Source of the DNA: Clostridiaceae bacterium
Lineage (GTDB): Bacteria; Bacillota; Clostridia; Lachnospirales; Lachnospiraceae
Direction of reading: 5' to 3'
Assembly: GCA_910574345.1 (NCBI GenBank)
Contig: CAJSZV010000039.1
Location: 1-32,372 of the forward strand
DNA length: 32,372 nt
In this document: one piece after another, positions 16,647 through 26,300 of the stretch
Layout of the letters: each line of letters begins with the position of its first letter
How positions within the stretch are numbered: position 1 is the stretch's first letter
Translations under genes and position numbers: made by a program
The notes under the pieces: generated by a model
Database searches by the model: none
Seen by the model: only the letters and a program-made list of their open reading frames with translations
Told to the model about the DNA's origin: nothing

Positions 16647-16966
16647 GCGGTTCCAAATTTTTATATTCGGTACTCATTTCCGAAAAGGAAGCCTATGGAA
16701 CGGTACCGAAAAGCTTAAATTCGGTACTGTTGCCCAAAACGAATGACGGCTGTATTTTGCCGGAATGAGCAGTCTGTGGGAATGTTTTTCCGGCAGACCA
16801 CGGATGTCGTCAGGCAGACGGTGTTTGCCAGCGGCAAACACTACCCTCGGAGAGCGCCTTACTTCTGATGCGTATGTGTCAGAAGTAATAAAGCGTTACT
16901 TTTGACAAAAGTAACAAAACCGTAGTTAGCTTTAATACATAAAAATATGAGAAAGAGAGTGATGCG
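16647..16966. other. 320-base non-coding region before the relaxase, candidate oriT
   Basis: No credible gene is present. The left part holds ATTCGGTACT twice (16665 and 16719) and the palindrome CGGTACCG at 16701. The right part holds three perfect inverted repeats: GTGTTTGCC-AGC-GGCAAACAC (16821-16841), TTACTTCTGA/TCAGAAGTAA (16859-16888) and GTTACTTTT-GAC-AAAAGTAAC (16895-16915). MobV/Pre relaxases nick at a hairpin site just upstream of their own gene, so the last two stems are the best oriT candidates. The nick position cannot be given. Confidence 0.65.
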
Positions 16967-18331
16967 TTGGCGGCAAAAACAATTTCTTTTCCAAAGGGGA
17001 AGGGGCATCTTACACATAATAACAGGGATTTTATCTGCAATAATGTGGTGCCGGAAAGAACTGCTTGGAACCGGATTTACATACAGGAACCGTTAAAGGA
17101 TGCTTATGAGAAATGCTTCGGACAATCGCTTCGGGATTATAATGCGGCGCAGAAGCGCAAGGACAGGCAGAAAGACGATTATCTGAAAGAGATAGAGAAC
17201 TCCGGAAACAAGGAAAAGACATTTTATGAAAACATCGTACAGATAGGCAAAAAGACGGATACTCCGGTCACAGATGAAAACGGGGTGATGACAGAGGAGG
17301 CAAAAGCGGCGATAGAGGTCTTAGACCGCTATGCAAAGACCTTTCAAGAGCGTAATCCGAATCTGTATTTATTTAATTGTGTGATGCATTTGGACGAGGC
17401 GACACCGCATCTGCATATAGATTATATTCCTGTGGCGCATGGATATAAAAACGGCATGAAGACACGCAACAGCCTGACAAAAGCATTCCAGCAGATGGGA
17501 TTTGCAAAGGCGGTCAGCAGAAAGCAGAATGAAACGGTTGCGTGGCAGGAACGGGAGAGGGAGTATCTGACAGAGCTGTGCAGGGAGCAGAGGATTGAAA
17601 TAGAAGTCCTCGGTGTACAGCGGGATAACCTGTCACTGCCGGAATATAAGGCGGCAATGCGTGAGGTGGAGCAGTTGGAACAGCAGGCGGCAGTTCTGGA
17701 TAAGCGGAATGAGGCTCTTGAACAGCAGAATGATGATCTTGCGCAGAAAACAGCAGAGTTTCGTGGACAGGTGCTAGAAATGGAGACACAAAACAATGAG
17801 CTGGTTTTACAGGCACAGAAACTCACAGAGCAGATTGAGGAAGCAGAGGAAAAAGAAAAAGCGGCGAAGGAGGTTCTTGCGAAACATGATTTGAGGGCGG
17901 AAACATTTAAATTGATTTCAAAGGAAGTGGCGGCAGAAACAAAAAATATGAAAAGCGTTGCTGTTCCAGTGACAAACCTTTTCGGCAGTGAGGAATATGT
18001 CAAAGTAAAGAAAAGTGACTGGAATAAAATATTGGATGCTTTCAGCAAGGCAGTATCAAGAAATCATCTCTTGGAAAAGTATGAGAAGAAAATTTCCGGT
18101 CTGGAGAAAAAGATAGCTGTGCTTACAGATCAGGTTGAAAAACTAAAGAGGTTTGTAGCATCAAGAGGACTTGGAGAGGCGTTTGTGGAATTTATAAAAT
18201 CGCTTGCGCCAAAGACGATGAAACAGAAACTGGAGGAGGCAAAAGAGGATGCCGTGGTACATAACCAGCAAAGAAAGCGTAGCCAGCAGGACGTAGTAAG
18301 AAAAAATAATCAGTGGCAGCAGGAAATGTAA
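16967..18331 (+). CDS. MobV/Pre-type relaxase (TnpZ-like)
   Basis: The 454-residue protein nicks oriT to start DNA mobilisation. The N-terminal Mob_Pre domain has the metal and catalytic signature H141-L-D-E-A-T-P-H148-L-H150, the HxDExxPHxH pattern of MobV enzymes, in NCVMHLDEATPHLHIDYIP. Residues about 215-300 and 350-400 are coiled-coil, rich in Glu and Gln, typical of this family's C-terminal half. Translation starts at TTG 16967 with a weak GAAAGAGAG site; the MAAKTISF start is standard for relatives. TnpV follows, the same pairing as in Tn4451-type elements, but here transposition is by a tyrosine recombinase and not the large serine TnpX. Confidence 0.92.
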   Translation: MAAKTISFPKGKGHLTHNNRDFICNNVVPERTAWNRIYIQEPLKDAYEKCFGQSLRDYNAAQKRKDRQKDDYLKEIENSGNKEKTFYENIVQIGKKTDTPVTDENGVMTEEAKAAIEVLDRYAKTFQERNPNLYLFNCVMHLDEATPHLHIDYIPVAHGYKNGMKTRNSLTKAFQQMGFAKAVSRKQNETVAWQEREREYLTELCREQRIEIEVLGVQRDNLSLPEYKAAMREVEQLEQQAAVLDKRNEALEQQNDDLAQKTAEFRGQVLEMETQNNELVLQAQKLTEQIEEAEEKEKAAKEVLAKHDLRAETFKLISKEVAAETKNMKSVAVPVTNLFGSEEYVKVKKSDWNKILDAFSKAVSRNHLLEKYEKKISGLEKKIAVLTDQVEKLKRFVASRGLGEAFVEFIKSLAPKTMKQKLEEAKEDAVVHNQQRKRSQQDVVRKNNQWQQEM

Positions 18332-18358
18332 ATTTTTAAGGAAAGAGAGGAACAGACA

Positions 18359-18712
18359 ATGAATATAACTTACGAAAAATGTGGAGATTATTTGATTCCA
18401 AATCTAATCCCCAATCCAGAGCCAGAGGGAGAGTTGAGAAAGTTCGGACTGATGCGGAAGTTTTATTTGGAGAACTATAGGAGAGGAATTTATTCGGGAT
18501 TGTTGCTATCAGGAGAATTAAACAAGCATCTGCTTATGATACAAGAACAGGCTGAGAAAAGATTTGATTTGCTGGTGGAGCAGATGGCGAAGCGAGAAGG
18601 AGTGACGGAGCAGTTAAAGGCACAAGATCAGATGCTTTGGGTTAAGAAAATGAATAGCATTAGGATGAGGGCAGAGGAGATTGTAAGGGAAGAGATAATT
18701 TATATATTGTAG
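18359..18712 (+). CDS. TnpV-like transposon-encoded protein
   Basis: The 117-residue product has the TnpV pattern: YEKCGDYLIPNL at the N-terminus, LRKFGLMRKFYLENYR, then a helical charged body. TnpV occurs in Tn4451/Tn4453-type mobilizable transposons and many Clostridia elements. Its role is not established and it was found dispensable for excision in Tn4451 as I recall. It lies 27 bases after the relaxase with AAAGAGAGG before the ATG, and ends just before a hairpin. Confidence 0.85.
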   Translation: MNITYEKCGDYLIPNLIPNPEPEGELRKFGLMRKFYLENYRRGIYSGLLLSGELNKHLLMIQEQAEKRFDLLVEQMAKREGVTEQLKAQDQMLWVKKMNSIRMRAEEIVREEIIYIL

Positions 18713-18719
18713 TAGAGAG

Positions 18720-18746
18720 CAAGGTACAGCGTGTAGTTGTACCTTG
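18720..18746 (+). terminator. Hairpin ending the mobilisation operon
   Basis: CAAGGTACA and TGTACCTTG form a perfect 9-bp stem round a 9-base loop, just after the tnpV stop. The following GTTGTATT is a poor T run, so efficiency may be modest. Confidence 0.65.
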
Positions 18747-18792
18747 TTGTATTAAGATAAGAATATTATATAAAGATTGCGTTAGGATATGC

Positions 18793-18821
18793 TTGCTATT
18801 GTTCCAAGGTTGGAATATACT
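18793..18821 (+). promoter_or_regulatory. Promoter of the restriction-defence operon with a palindromic spacer
   Basis: TTGCTA (18793-18798) and TATACT (18816-18821) are 17 bases apart. The palindrome TTCCAA-GG-TTGGAA occupies 18802-18815, ending directly at the -10. A regulator bound there would sit between the two promoter boxes, as MerR-type proteins do. The first gene downstream encodes a small MerR-like HTH protein. Confidence 0.75.
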
Positions 18822-18857
18822 ATATATTAGTTCAAGTTGTAAACATGGAGGACGGTT

Positions 18858-19049
18858 ATGGAATACTTAACAGTAAAAGAAATAGCTGAAAAGTGGGGTA
18901 TTTCCGGAAGAAGAATAAACACATTGTGTAATGAAGGCAGAATAGCAGGTGCAGAGAAAAAGGGGCTTATGTGGCTAATACCAAAGGATGCCGAAAAACC
19001 TGCTGATTTGAGATATGGCAAAAAACAAATGACTGAGGAGAACAAATAA
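18858..19049 (+). CDS. Small MerR/excisionase-like HTH protein, likely operon controller
   Basis: The 63-residue protein is mostly one winged helix-turn-helix: YLTVKEIAEKWGISGRRINT, then LCNEGRIAGAEKKGLMWLIP. It has a TGGAGG site 9 bases before ATG. Its stop TAA is directly followed by the hsdM ATG with no gap, so it is produced with the methyltransferase. Small HTH proteins of this kind precede some type I restriction operons. By analogy with C proteins, it may time expression through the palindrome in the promoter spacer. The regulatory role is inference. It has no domain besides the HTH. Confidence 0.75.
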   Translation: MEYLTVKEIAEKWGISGRRINTLCNEGRIAGAEKKGLMWLIPKDAEKPADLRYGKKQMTEENK

Positions 19050-21152
19050 ATGGCGAATTTAGCAATTGATGTGATGTGGGATGATAGCCCTGTGGATGTT
19101 ACAGCAGAGGCAAACTTTATATGGAGTATTGCGAACAAATTAAGAGGTTCTTATATGCCCGATAAATATGGTGATGTTATTATTCCTATGACGATTATCA
19201 GACGTTTTGAATGTGCTTTGCTTGATGATGAAGTGAAAAGAAAAGATGTTATCGATACTTTTAAACAGAATCCGAACTACCCAGAAAAAGCATTATTCAG
19301 AAAATCAGGTTTTCAATTTTATAATACCAGTGATTATACGTTACAGGAACTTTGCAACGATGCTGACCATGTGGCAGCGAATTTTAGGGCATATATAGCA
19401 GGATTTTCTGCAAATGTGCAGGACATTTTGAAAGAGCTGGAAATGGAGCAGCATATCAACAAGATGGACAAGGATGGATGCCTGTATTCGGTAGTCAAAG
19501 CGTTTTCAGAACTGGATTTAAGCCCAAGAACTTTTGACAGTATCAAAATGGGATACATATTTGAAAATCTCATAGGCAGATTCTATCAAAATGTGGATGC
19601 CGGACAGTTTTATACAGGCAGGGATATTATTAAATTGTTGGTATCGCTTTTGATTTCGGAGGGATGCGATGACATTTTTGATGCGGGGAAGATAATAACA
19701 GTCTGTGATCAGGCATGTGGTACAGGTGGTATGCTTTCAACAGCATACAGCTATCTCAAGCATTATAATCCTTCTGCGGATGTGCGGTTGTTTGGACAGG
19801 AGATGATGGGGCAGTCTTATGCAGTAGGTCTGGCGGAGATGCTGATTAAAGGACAGAATGCCGAGAACTTTCGCCATGCGGATACCTTAAAAGAGGACTG
19901 TTTTGAAGGTACAAAGATGCGGTTCTTAATTGAGAATCCACCTTTTGGTACACCGTGGTCTGGAAAGGACGCAAAGGCAGGACAGGAAGATGCTGTAAAT
20001 GCTGAATATGCAAAAAGATTTCATGGACGGTGGGGCGCAGGTCTTCCAAGCGGCGGTGATTCACAGCTTTTATTTTTGCAGTCAGCAGTTGCGAAGCTGG
20101 ATGAGCAACAAGGAAGGGCAGCCATTATTGAAAATGGTTCTCCGCTTTTTACAGGCGGTACAGCATCAGGAGAATCACAGGTAAGAAGATGGCTATTGGA
20201 GAATGATTTGATTGAGGCGATAATCCAAATGCCGACAGAACTGTTTTACAATACAGGTATCAGCACTTATGTGTGGATATTGTCAAAAAACAAAAGAAAA
20301 GAGAGAATAGGAAGGATTCAGCTTATAGATGCTTCTGGTATCTGCCATAAACTGCGCAAGCCTCTGGGCAACAAGAAAAATGAATTTAGTCCGGAGGACA
20401 GAAAGAAGATAACAGAGTTATATGCTAATTTTACAGAAAATGAGTACAGTAAAATTTATGATAATACGGAGTTTGTTTACAAAGAGTATGCAGTAATGCA
20501 GCCTTTACAGAGAAGCTATTCGATTACAGAGGATAGTATACAGGCGATGTTGCGGCAGGGTACACTAAAAAATCTGTGGGATGAAATAAAAGTAGCACAG
20601 TTGGAGGAATTGGGAACGGTGATTACAGGGAAAGAACAGAAAACGCTTGATAATTTTTATAAGAACAAGCCAGTGTATGATGCAATCCTTGATGCACTGC
20701 AATCATCGGTATCCAATCAAAAATGGCTTTCTCCTGATGAATTTATGCCAGTGATAACGGAAATTCTTTCAGATGTAGCAGATAATAAGACAATACAGAA
20801 GATTGCAGATGGTCTTTCAGTTATGGACAAGGAAGCGGTAATTCAGAAGGATAAGAGAGGGAACATTCTGTTTGATAAGTCTACGAAAGATACTGAAATC
20901 GTAAAGGTAGAAGAAGATATTGATTCTTATATGGAAAGGGAAGTGCTGCCTCATATCCCAGATGCAGTAGCATTTTGGGAAGAGAATTTAGAGGCAAAGA
21001 ACCCTGTTATCAGAACAGGAGCGGAGATTCCCTTTACAAGATATTTTTATAAGTATCAGCAGCCGACACCAAGCGAGGAACTGGAAGCCAGATTTGGCAA
21101 ATTGGAACTGTCAGTCAGTGAACGTGTGGCTAAGTTGTTTGGGAGAAAATAA
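19050..21152 (+). CDS. hsdM: Type I restriction-modification methyltransferase subunit
   Basis: HsdM transfers a methyl group from AdoMet to adenine N6 within the sequence chosen by HsdS. The AdoMet-binding motif is DQACGTGGM at residues 220-228 and the catalytic motif is NPPF at 296-299, with the family's N-terminal helical domain (FIWSIANKLRGSYMPDKYG) before them. At 700 residues it is longer than the 500-residue E. coli type. The extra C-terminal 200 residues are charged and helical and probably contact HsdS. The gene abuts the HTH controller and is followed at once by hsdS, so stoichiometry is set by one transcript. Confidence 0.95.
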   Translation: MANLAIDVMWDDSPVDVTAEANFIWSIANKLRGSYMPDKYGDVIIPMTIIRRFECALLDDEVKRKDVIDTFKQNPNYPEKALFRKSGFQFYNTSDYTLQELCNDADHVAANFRAYIAGFSANVQDILKELEMEQHINKMDKDGCLYSVVKAFSELDLSPRTFDSIKMGYIFENLIGRFYQNVDAGQFYTGRDIIKLLVSLLISEGCDDIFDAGKIITVCDQACGTGGMLSTAYSYLKHYNPSADVRLFGQEMMGQSYAVGLAEMLIKGQNAENFRHADTLKEDCFEGTKMRFLIENPPFGTPWSGKDAKAGQEDAVNAEYAKRFHGRWGAGLPSGGDSQLLFLQSAVAKLDEQQGRAAIIENGSPLFTGGTASGESQVRRWLLENDLIEAIIQMPTELFYNTGISTYVWILSKNKRKERIGRIQLIDASGICHKLRKPLGNKKNEFSPEDRKKITELYANFTENEYSKIYDNTEFVYKEYAVMQPLQRSYSITEDSIQAMLRQGTLKNLWDEIKVAQLEELGTVITGKEQKTLDNFYKNKPVYDAILDALQSSVSNQKWLSPDEFMPVITEILSDVADNKTIQKIADGLSVMDKEAVIQKDKRGNILFDKSTKDTEIVKVEEDIDSYMEREVLPHIPDAVAFWEENLEAKNPVIRTGAEIPFTRYFYKYQQPTPSEELEARFGKLELSVSERVAKLFGRK

Positions 21153-21153
21153 T

Positions 21154-22356
21154 ATGGAAGAAATGAAAGATAGTGGGATCGAATGGGTAGAAAAGTGTCC
21201 TGCCCATTGGAAAATAATGGCGAATAAGCATATTATGAAAAAAGTGAAAAACATTAAAGTAATATATGAGAATGAGGATATATTGTCATTAACCATGAAA
21301 GGTGTAATAGTAAGAGATCTTGAGGCGGGTGGCAAGATGCCAACGTCCTTTGATGGATATCAGATATTATATCCCAATAATTTGCTTATGTGTCTATTTG
21401 ACTATGATGTAACGCCTAGATGTATTGGTCTAATAAAAAAATATGGTCTTTCTAGTCCGGCATATAGCCAATTTGAAATGAAAAACCAAAATTATGAGGG
21501 CTACTATTATTACTATTATTTAATGATTGATAACACGAAAGCATTGCTTCATCTTGCAAAAAATTTAAGACATTCTTTTACAGAAGAGCAATTGGGACTT
21601 ATTCATGCACCAGTACCACCAATCAAGGAACAAATAGCTATTGCGAATTTACTAGATGAAAAATGTTCAGAAATAGACAGGCTGTTTGCGGATATTCAAT
21701 CAGAGATTGACTCATTAGAGGAATATAGAATGTCTATTATAAATGAAGTGTTGAGGTGCGGAATAAGTGGGAAAAGTAAACACAAGGAAGTGAGATTTAA
21801 ATATATTGCAACTGTAAAAGCTAATTTAGTACCACCAACATTTTTTTTAGAATATCCTCAAGTATCACCAGAAAACATAGCTAAGAATACAGGAAAATTA
21901 TTATCGTATTCGACTGTAGAGGATTCTGGCATAATCAGTGGCAATCATTTGTTTTATAAAGGGCAAATTATATATTCTGAAATTCGCCCAAACCTTAATA
22001 AAGCAATAATAGCCCCGTTTGATGGATTGTGTAGTGCTGATATGTACCCAATAGAAGCAAAAATCAATAGTAAATATTTATTATATGCAATGCTATCAAG
22101 GCATTTTGTTGAGCAAGTCACGCTTATAATGCAAGACAGAGTAAAAATGCCTAAGATTAATCAGGATGAACTTGGAAATATAGGGGTTTATATTGCGCCG
22201 GATATAGAACAAAAAGAGATTGTATTATATCTTGACAAAAAATGTGCAGAAATAGATTCTATAATCGAAACAAAAAAGGAGCAATTAACGGTTCTTGGTG
22301 AATATAAAAAAGCAATTATTTATGAATATGTAACAGGGAAGAAAGAGGTGATTTGA
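21154..22356 (+). CDS. hsdS: Type I restriction-modification specificity subunit
   Basis: I place the start at ATG 21154, one base after the hsdM stop; a longer frame would invade hsdM. The 400-residue product begins MKDSGIEWVEKCPAHW, the usual HsdS opening. Two target-recognition domains lie at about 15-150 and 215-345. Each is followed by a conserved helical spacer: PPIKEQIAIANLLDEKCSEID and, later, EQKEIVLYLDKKCAEID (parallel LDEKCSEID and LDKKCAEID motifs). A full pair implies a bipartite DNA target. The sequence recognised cannot be deduced. No second hsdS copy or invertase is seen, so there is no sign of shuffling. Confidence 0.93.
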   Translation: MEEMKDSGIEWVEKCPAHWKIMANKHIMKKVKNIKVIYENEDILSLTMKGVIVRDLEAGGKMPTSFDGYQILYPNNLLMCLFDYDVTPRCIGLIKKYGLSSPAYSQFEMKNQNYEGYYYYYYLMIDNTKALLHLAKNLRHSFTEEQLGLIHAPVPPIKEQIAIANLLDEKCSEIDRLFADIQSEIDSLEEYRMSIINEVLRCGISGKSKHKEVRFKYIATVKANLVPPTFFLEYPQVSPENIAKNTGKLLSYSTVEDSGIISGNHLFYKGQIIYSEIRPNLNKAIIAPFDGLCSADMYPIEAKINSKYLLYAMLSRHFVEQVTLIMQDRVKMPKINQDELGNIGVYIAPDIEQKEIVLYLDKKCAEIDSIIETKKEQLTVLGEYKKAIIYEYVTGKKEVI

Positions 22357-23375
22357 TGTCGTTTACAAGAGTTTCAGAAGAAGCTGAGGATGTCTTAATG
22401 GAAATATTAGAGCATGAACACGATAGCGATTACTGGAAAAATCGTTTCGATAAATTATCTGATCGTGATGATATTGTGTTGAGAGGATGCTTTAAAGAAT
22501 TACGAGAAGGTGGACTTATCAATGCCGAATATGCAGATAACTATCCTTATCTGATAACTATATTAAAAGATGGTTATTTATACGAAAAGCATTTGGAAGA
22601 GGAGAAGGATGCTGAATTAACCCCGTTTGAAAGAGAACTTAATGAACTTCTGAAACGAGCAAGAAATATCAAAGCACCAATTAATACTGCACCACCCAAT
22701 ATGAGTATGGACGAATATAATAAGCCCAGTGAGATTTGGATGAATGATGTGCAGATTTTTTACGACAATTATCTTAAAGACCATGCTTTGGGCGATAGGA
22801 TAAAGACATTATTATTCCATAGGGGATTGGGTGCGTATGGGGAATTAGTGGCAGCACTTACAAGCGTGAGCAAGGACAGGAAATTTATTGATAAAATAAA
22901 CGGAGCACAGGAAGTTTTAGTGCCTAAATATCAGGCAAAAGCAATACCAGAATATGATGTGTTCATATCCCATGCAAATAGGGATAAGGAAGAACTGGTA
23001 GAAGATTTATATAAATCTTTAGATAAGTTGGGAATACAAATATTTTATGATAAAGAATCCATTGAATGGGGAGATAATTGGAAAGATAAGATATTGAAGG
23101 GTGTTAAAAAAGCCGAGTTTGCTATTATTGTCATATCAGAAAACTTTTTTGGTAGAGAATGGACAGAAAGAGAACTTAAAGAACTATTATCGAGGCAGAA
23201 CAGGAATGGACAGAAATTAATACTTCCCATACTCAAAAATATAGCACTGGAGCAATTACAACAGAAATATCCATCAGTGGCAGATATTCAGGCAATAGAT
23301 TCTAAAAATTATTCCACTGATGAAATAGCTTTAATGTTTGCGAAACAATTGATAAAAAGATTGAAGATCAAATAA
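22356..23375 (+). CDS. TIR-domain protein nested in the type I restriction operon
   Basis: The start ATG 22356 overlaps the hsdS stop by one base (TGATG), with AAAGAGGTGA upstream. The 339-residue protein has an N-terminal part (1-90) that looks like a winged helix (LRGCFKELREGGLINAEYAD), a linker and helical middle (90-195), and a C-terminal TIR domain from about 199: YDVFISHANRDKEELVEDLY, IFYDKES, and WTERELKELL. E271 in WTERE is the likely catalytic Glu of TIR NADases. Bacterial TIR effectors such as those of Thoeris and TIR-STING cleave NAD to kill infected cells. No ThsA-like partner is adjacent. The position between hsdS and hsdR matches prrC in the prr locus, suggesting a guard that is silenced by the restriction complex; this is inference. 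Confidence 0.85.
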   Translation: MSFTRVSEEAEDVLMEILEHEHDSDYWKNRFDKLSDRDDIVLRGCFKELREGGLINAEYADNYPYLITILKDGYLYEKHLEEEKDAELTPFERELNELLKRARNIKAPINTAPPNMSMDEYNKPSEIWMNDVQIFYDNYLKDHALGDRIKTLLFHRGLGAYGELVAALTSVSKDRKFIDKINGAQEVLVPKYQAKAIPEYDVFISHANRDKEELVEDLYKSLDKLGIQIFYDKESIEWGDNWKDKILKGVKKAEFAIIVISENFFGREWTERELKELLSRQNRNGQKLILPILKNIALEQLQQKYPSVADIQAIDSKNYSTDEIALMFAKQLIKRLKIK

Positions 23376-23399
23376 AAGTGTTTGAGGAGGAAACGGTAA

Positions 23400-26300
23400 A
23401 TGCAAAATGATGTGTTATCCGAAAAAGAATACCAGAATTACATATTAGAAAGACTTTCTGAAAATGGGTATGAGATAAAGCCGTCTGCTGGTTATGACCG
23501 CTTTTTTGCAATAGACAAGGAGGCACTTTTTCGGTTTCTGAATACAACACAGCCTGATGAAATAGATGCGCTCAGAAAAGTATACAAGACAGATTTGGAA
23601 AACACGATTATCGGCGTTATCAATGCGGAAGAAACGAAGACAAGAGGAAGCAGACTGGATGTATTAAAACATGGGGTAGAAATTGCAAACCATAAGCTGG
23701 AGCTTATGTATACAAAACCGGCAACTACATTCAACCCTGTGCTTAATAAGCTGTATGAGCAGAATATTTTTTCCGTATCCGAAGAAGTCTGGGCAAGTGA
23801 CAAGGAAAGGATAGACCTTGTAATCTTTTTAAATGGTCTGGCAATCATAACATTTGAATTGAAATGCAATGCAGCGGGGCAGTCTTATCAGGATGCAATT
23901 TATCAGTACCGCACACAGCGCGACCCAAAGACAAGGCTTTTCAGGCGGAAAGCAGGGGCGCTGGTGGATTTTGCAATGGATTTGGAACAGGTCTATATGA
24001 CGACAAAGCTAGACGGAGCATCAACGTTCTTCCTGCCCTTTAACATGGGAAAGGGAGAGGGGATTGATACAGGAGCAGGGAATCCGGTTTATGAAGATAA
24101 ATACAGCGTATCTTATATGTGGGAAGATATTCTGCAAAAAGACACGCTGATTGAGATACTTGGCAAATTTATGTTCATTGAAGTCAAGGAAAAGAAAGAC
24201 CCTGTGACAGATAAAATGAAACGCTCTGAAACAGTTATTTTTCCAAGATATCATCAGTTGGATGTCATCAGGAAGACGTTGGCAGAAGTTGTGGAAACAG
24301 GTTCCAGCCAAAATTATCTGATACAGCACTCCGCTGGTTCGGGCAAGACCAATTCCATTGCATGGTTGGCGCACAGACTGGCATCTCTGCATGATAAAGA
24401 AAATAAAATCATATTTGATAATATTATTATTTGTACGGACAGGGTAGTTGTGGACAGGCAGCTTCAGCAGGCAGTAATGGGAATTGAACATAAAACAGGG
24501 ATGATTCGGGTTATGGATGAAAAGTGCAATTCCAATGACCTTGCGCTTGCGATTCAGGGAAATACTAAAATTATCGCCACTACAATACAAAAGTTTCCGT
24601 ATATTGTTGACAGCGTAAAAGGGCTGAAAAATAAGAAATTTGCAGTTATTATAGACGAGGCGCATTCGTCCACGGCAGGTAAGAATATGGCAGCGGTGAC
24701 AATGACACTCGGCAATGGAGATGAATTGGTATATGATACGGAAGATATGATTGTTGACCAGATTTCCAAACAGGGAAAACAGGCGAATGTTTCTATGTTT
24801 GCTTTTACAGCAACGCCAAAGCCTACAACAATACAGCTTTTCGGGCGGGAGAATACAAAGGGACAGAAAGAGGCATTTCATTTTTATACGATGAAACAGG
24901 CAATAGAAGAAGGCTTTATTCTTGATGTGTTGGATAATTATCTAAACTATGAAACTTATTACAAGCTGAACAAGGAAATTGAGGAAGATCCTACCTTGCA
25001 GACAAATGAAGCCAAAAGGCAGATTGCCCGGTTTATTCAGCTTCATGAAGTAAATATAGCGCAGAGGGTAGAGATTATTATTGAACATTTCAGAACCTCG
25101 GTCATGCAGGAACTCGGCGGACACGCAAAGGCTATGGTTGTAACAGAATCAAGGGCAGGGGCGGTCAAATACAGACAGGCTTTTGAAGATTATACAAAGA
25201 AGAAAGGCTATACAAATATTCGCGCTTTGGTGGCGTTCTCCGGTAAGGTGACGTTGGAGGATAAAGAATATACAGAAGCGGGAATGAACGGCATATCAGA
25301 GAAAAATCTGCCTGACGAGTTTGACAAAGACGAGTATCAGGTACTTTTGGTTGCAGATAAATACCAGACGGGATTTGATCAGCCGAAACTGTGCGCCATG
25401 TATATCCTGAAAAAGCTACATGGCGTGACTGCGGTACAGACACTTTCCAGACTAAACCGTATCTGCCCGCCTTATGAGAAAAAGACATTTGTGCTGGATT
25501 TTGTCAACAAATATGAGGATATTGTGGCTGCATTTTCCAAATATTACACAAAGACAGTTCTTTCCAATTCAGTTACGCCCCGTGCAATCTATGATATTGA
25601 AGCAAAGATAGACGGATACTTTTTCTTAGATCCTGCCGATGTGGAATCCTTTAATAAAGTATTGTATGAATCGGCACATACGGCAAAAGATAAAAAGCAG
25701 ATGACTTTTTATTTGCAAAAAGCAAAACGTGTAATAGATGGATTTGCAGACGATAAAAGAGGGCAGATCGCATTAGACATCAGGCATTTTATCAGGTTTT
25801 ATGAATTTCTGTTACAGGCTTCCTGCTTTGAGGATGTGGAACTGCACAAGAAATATAATTTCCTCTCCTATTTGATAGCGTATATCAGGATTAATCATGG
25901 AGGGGGAGGCTATAATCTTGATAGCATGATTAAAGCATCTGAATTTTTCCAGAAAAAGGGAGGGGAACACAAGAAAAGCAATATGACCGCAAGCTCTGTG
26001 ATGAAACTGCCCACAGCATATGATATTGTATTGACTCCTGCAAAGGAAGAGCGCCTTTCACAGATTATCAGAGAGATAAACAGCAGGACAGGCAGACAAT
26101 ATGACAATGATGTTGCAATCAAAGCAGCATTGCAGATTCGGGATATTATGAAAAAGTCCGAGGAACTTAAAACCAGCGCAAAGAATAATTCGGAACAGGA
26201 TTTTGAATTTGCGTATTTTGACCATGTGGATGATGCGCTGATAGATGGATTGGAGCAAAATCAGGATTTCTTTACCCTGCTTTTGCAGAATGATGAAATT

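Noticed and set aside
17422-18048. Minus-strand 208-codon frame opposite the relaxase, Ser/Cys-rich
   Set aside because: It is the complement of the coiled-coil Glu/Gln codons of MobV; its composition reflects that and not a real gene.
21500-21530. TAT/TAC-rich tract in hsdS as a possible phase-variable repeat
   Set aside because: The run mixes TAC, TAT and TTA without a regular tandem unit, so slippage is not well supported.
22356-23375. TIR gene as part of a Thoeris system
   Set aside because: No ThsA-like NAD-binding SIR2 or SLOG protein is adjacent; the neighbours are restriction subunits.
24021-24881. Long minus-strand open frame of 286 codons opposite hsdR
   Set aside because: It lies wholly opposite a well-supported hsdR frame, has no ribosome site, and its translation is rich in Cys, His and Phe with no domain pattern; a shadow frame.
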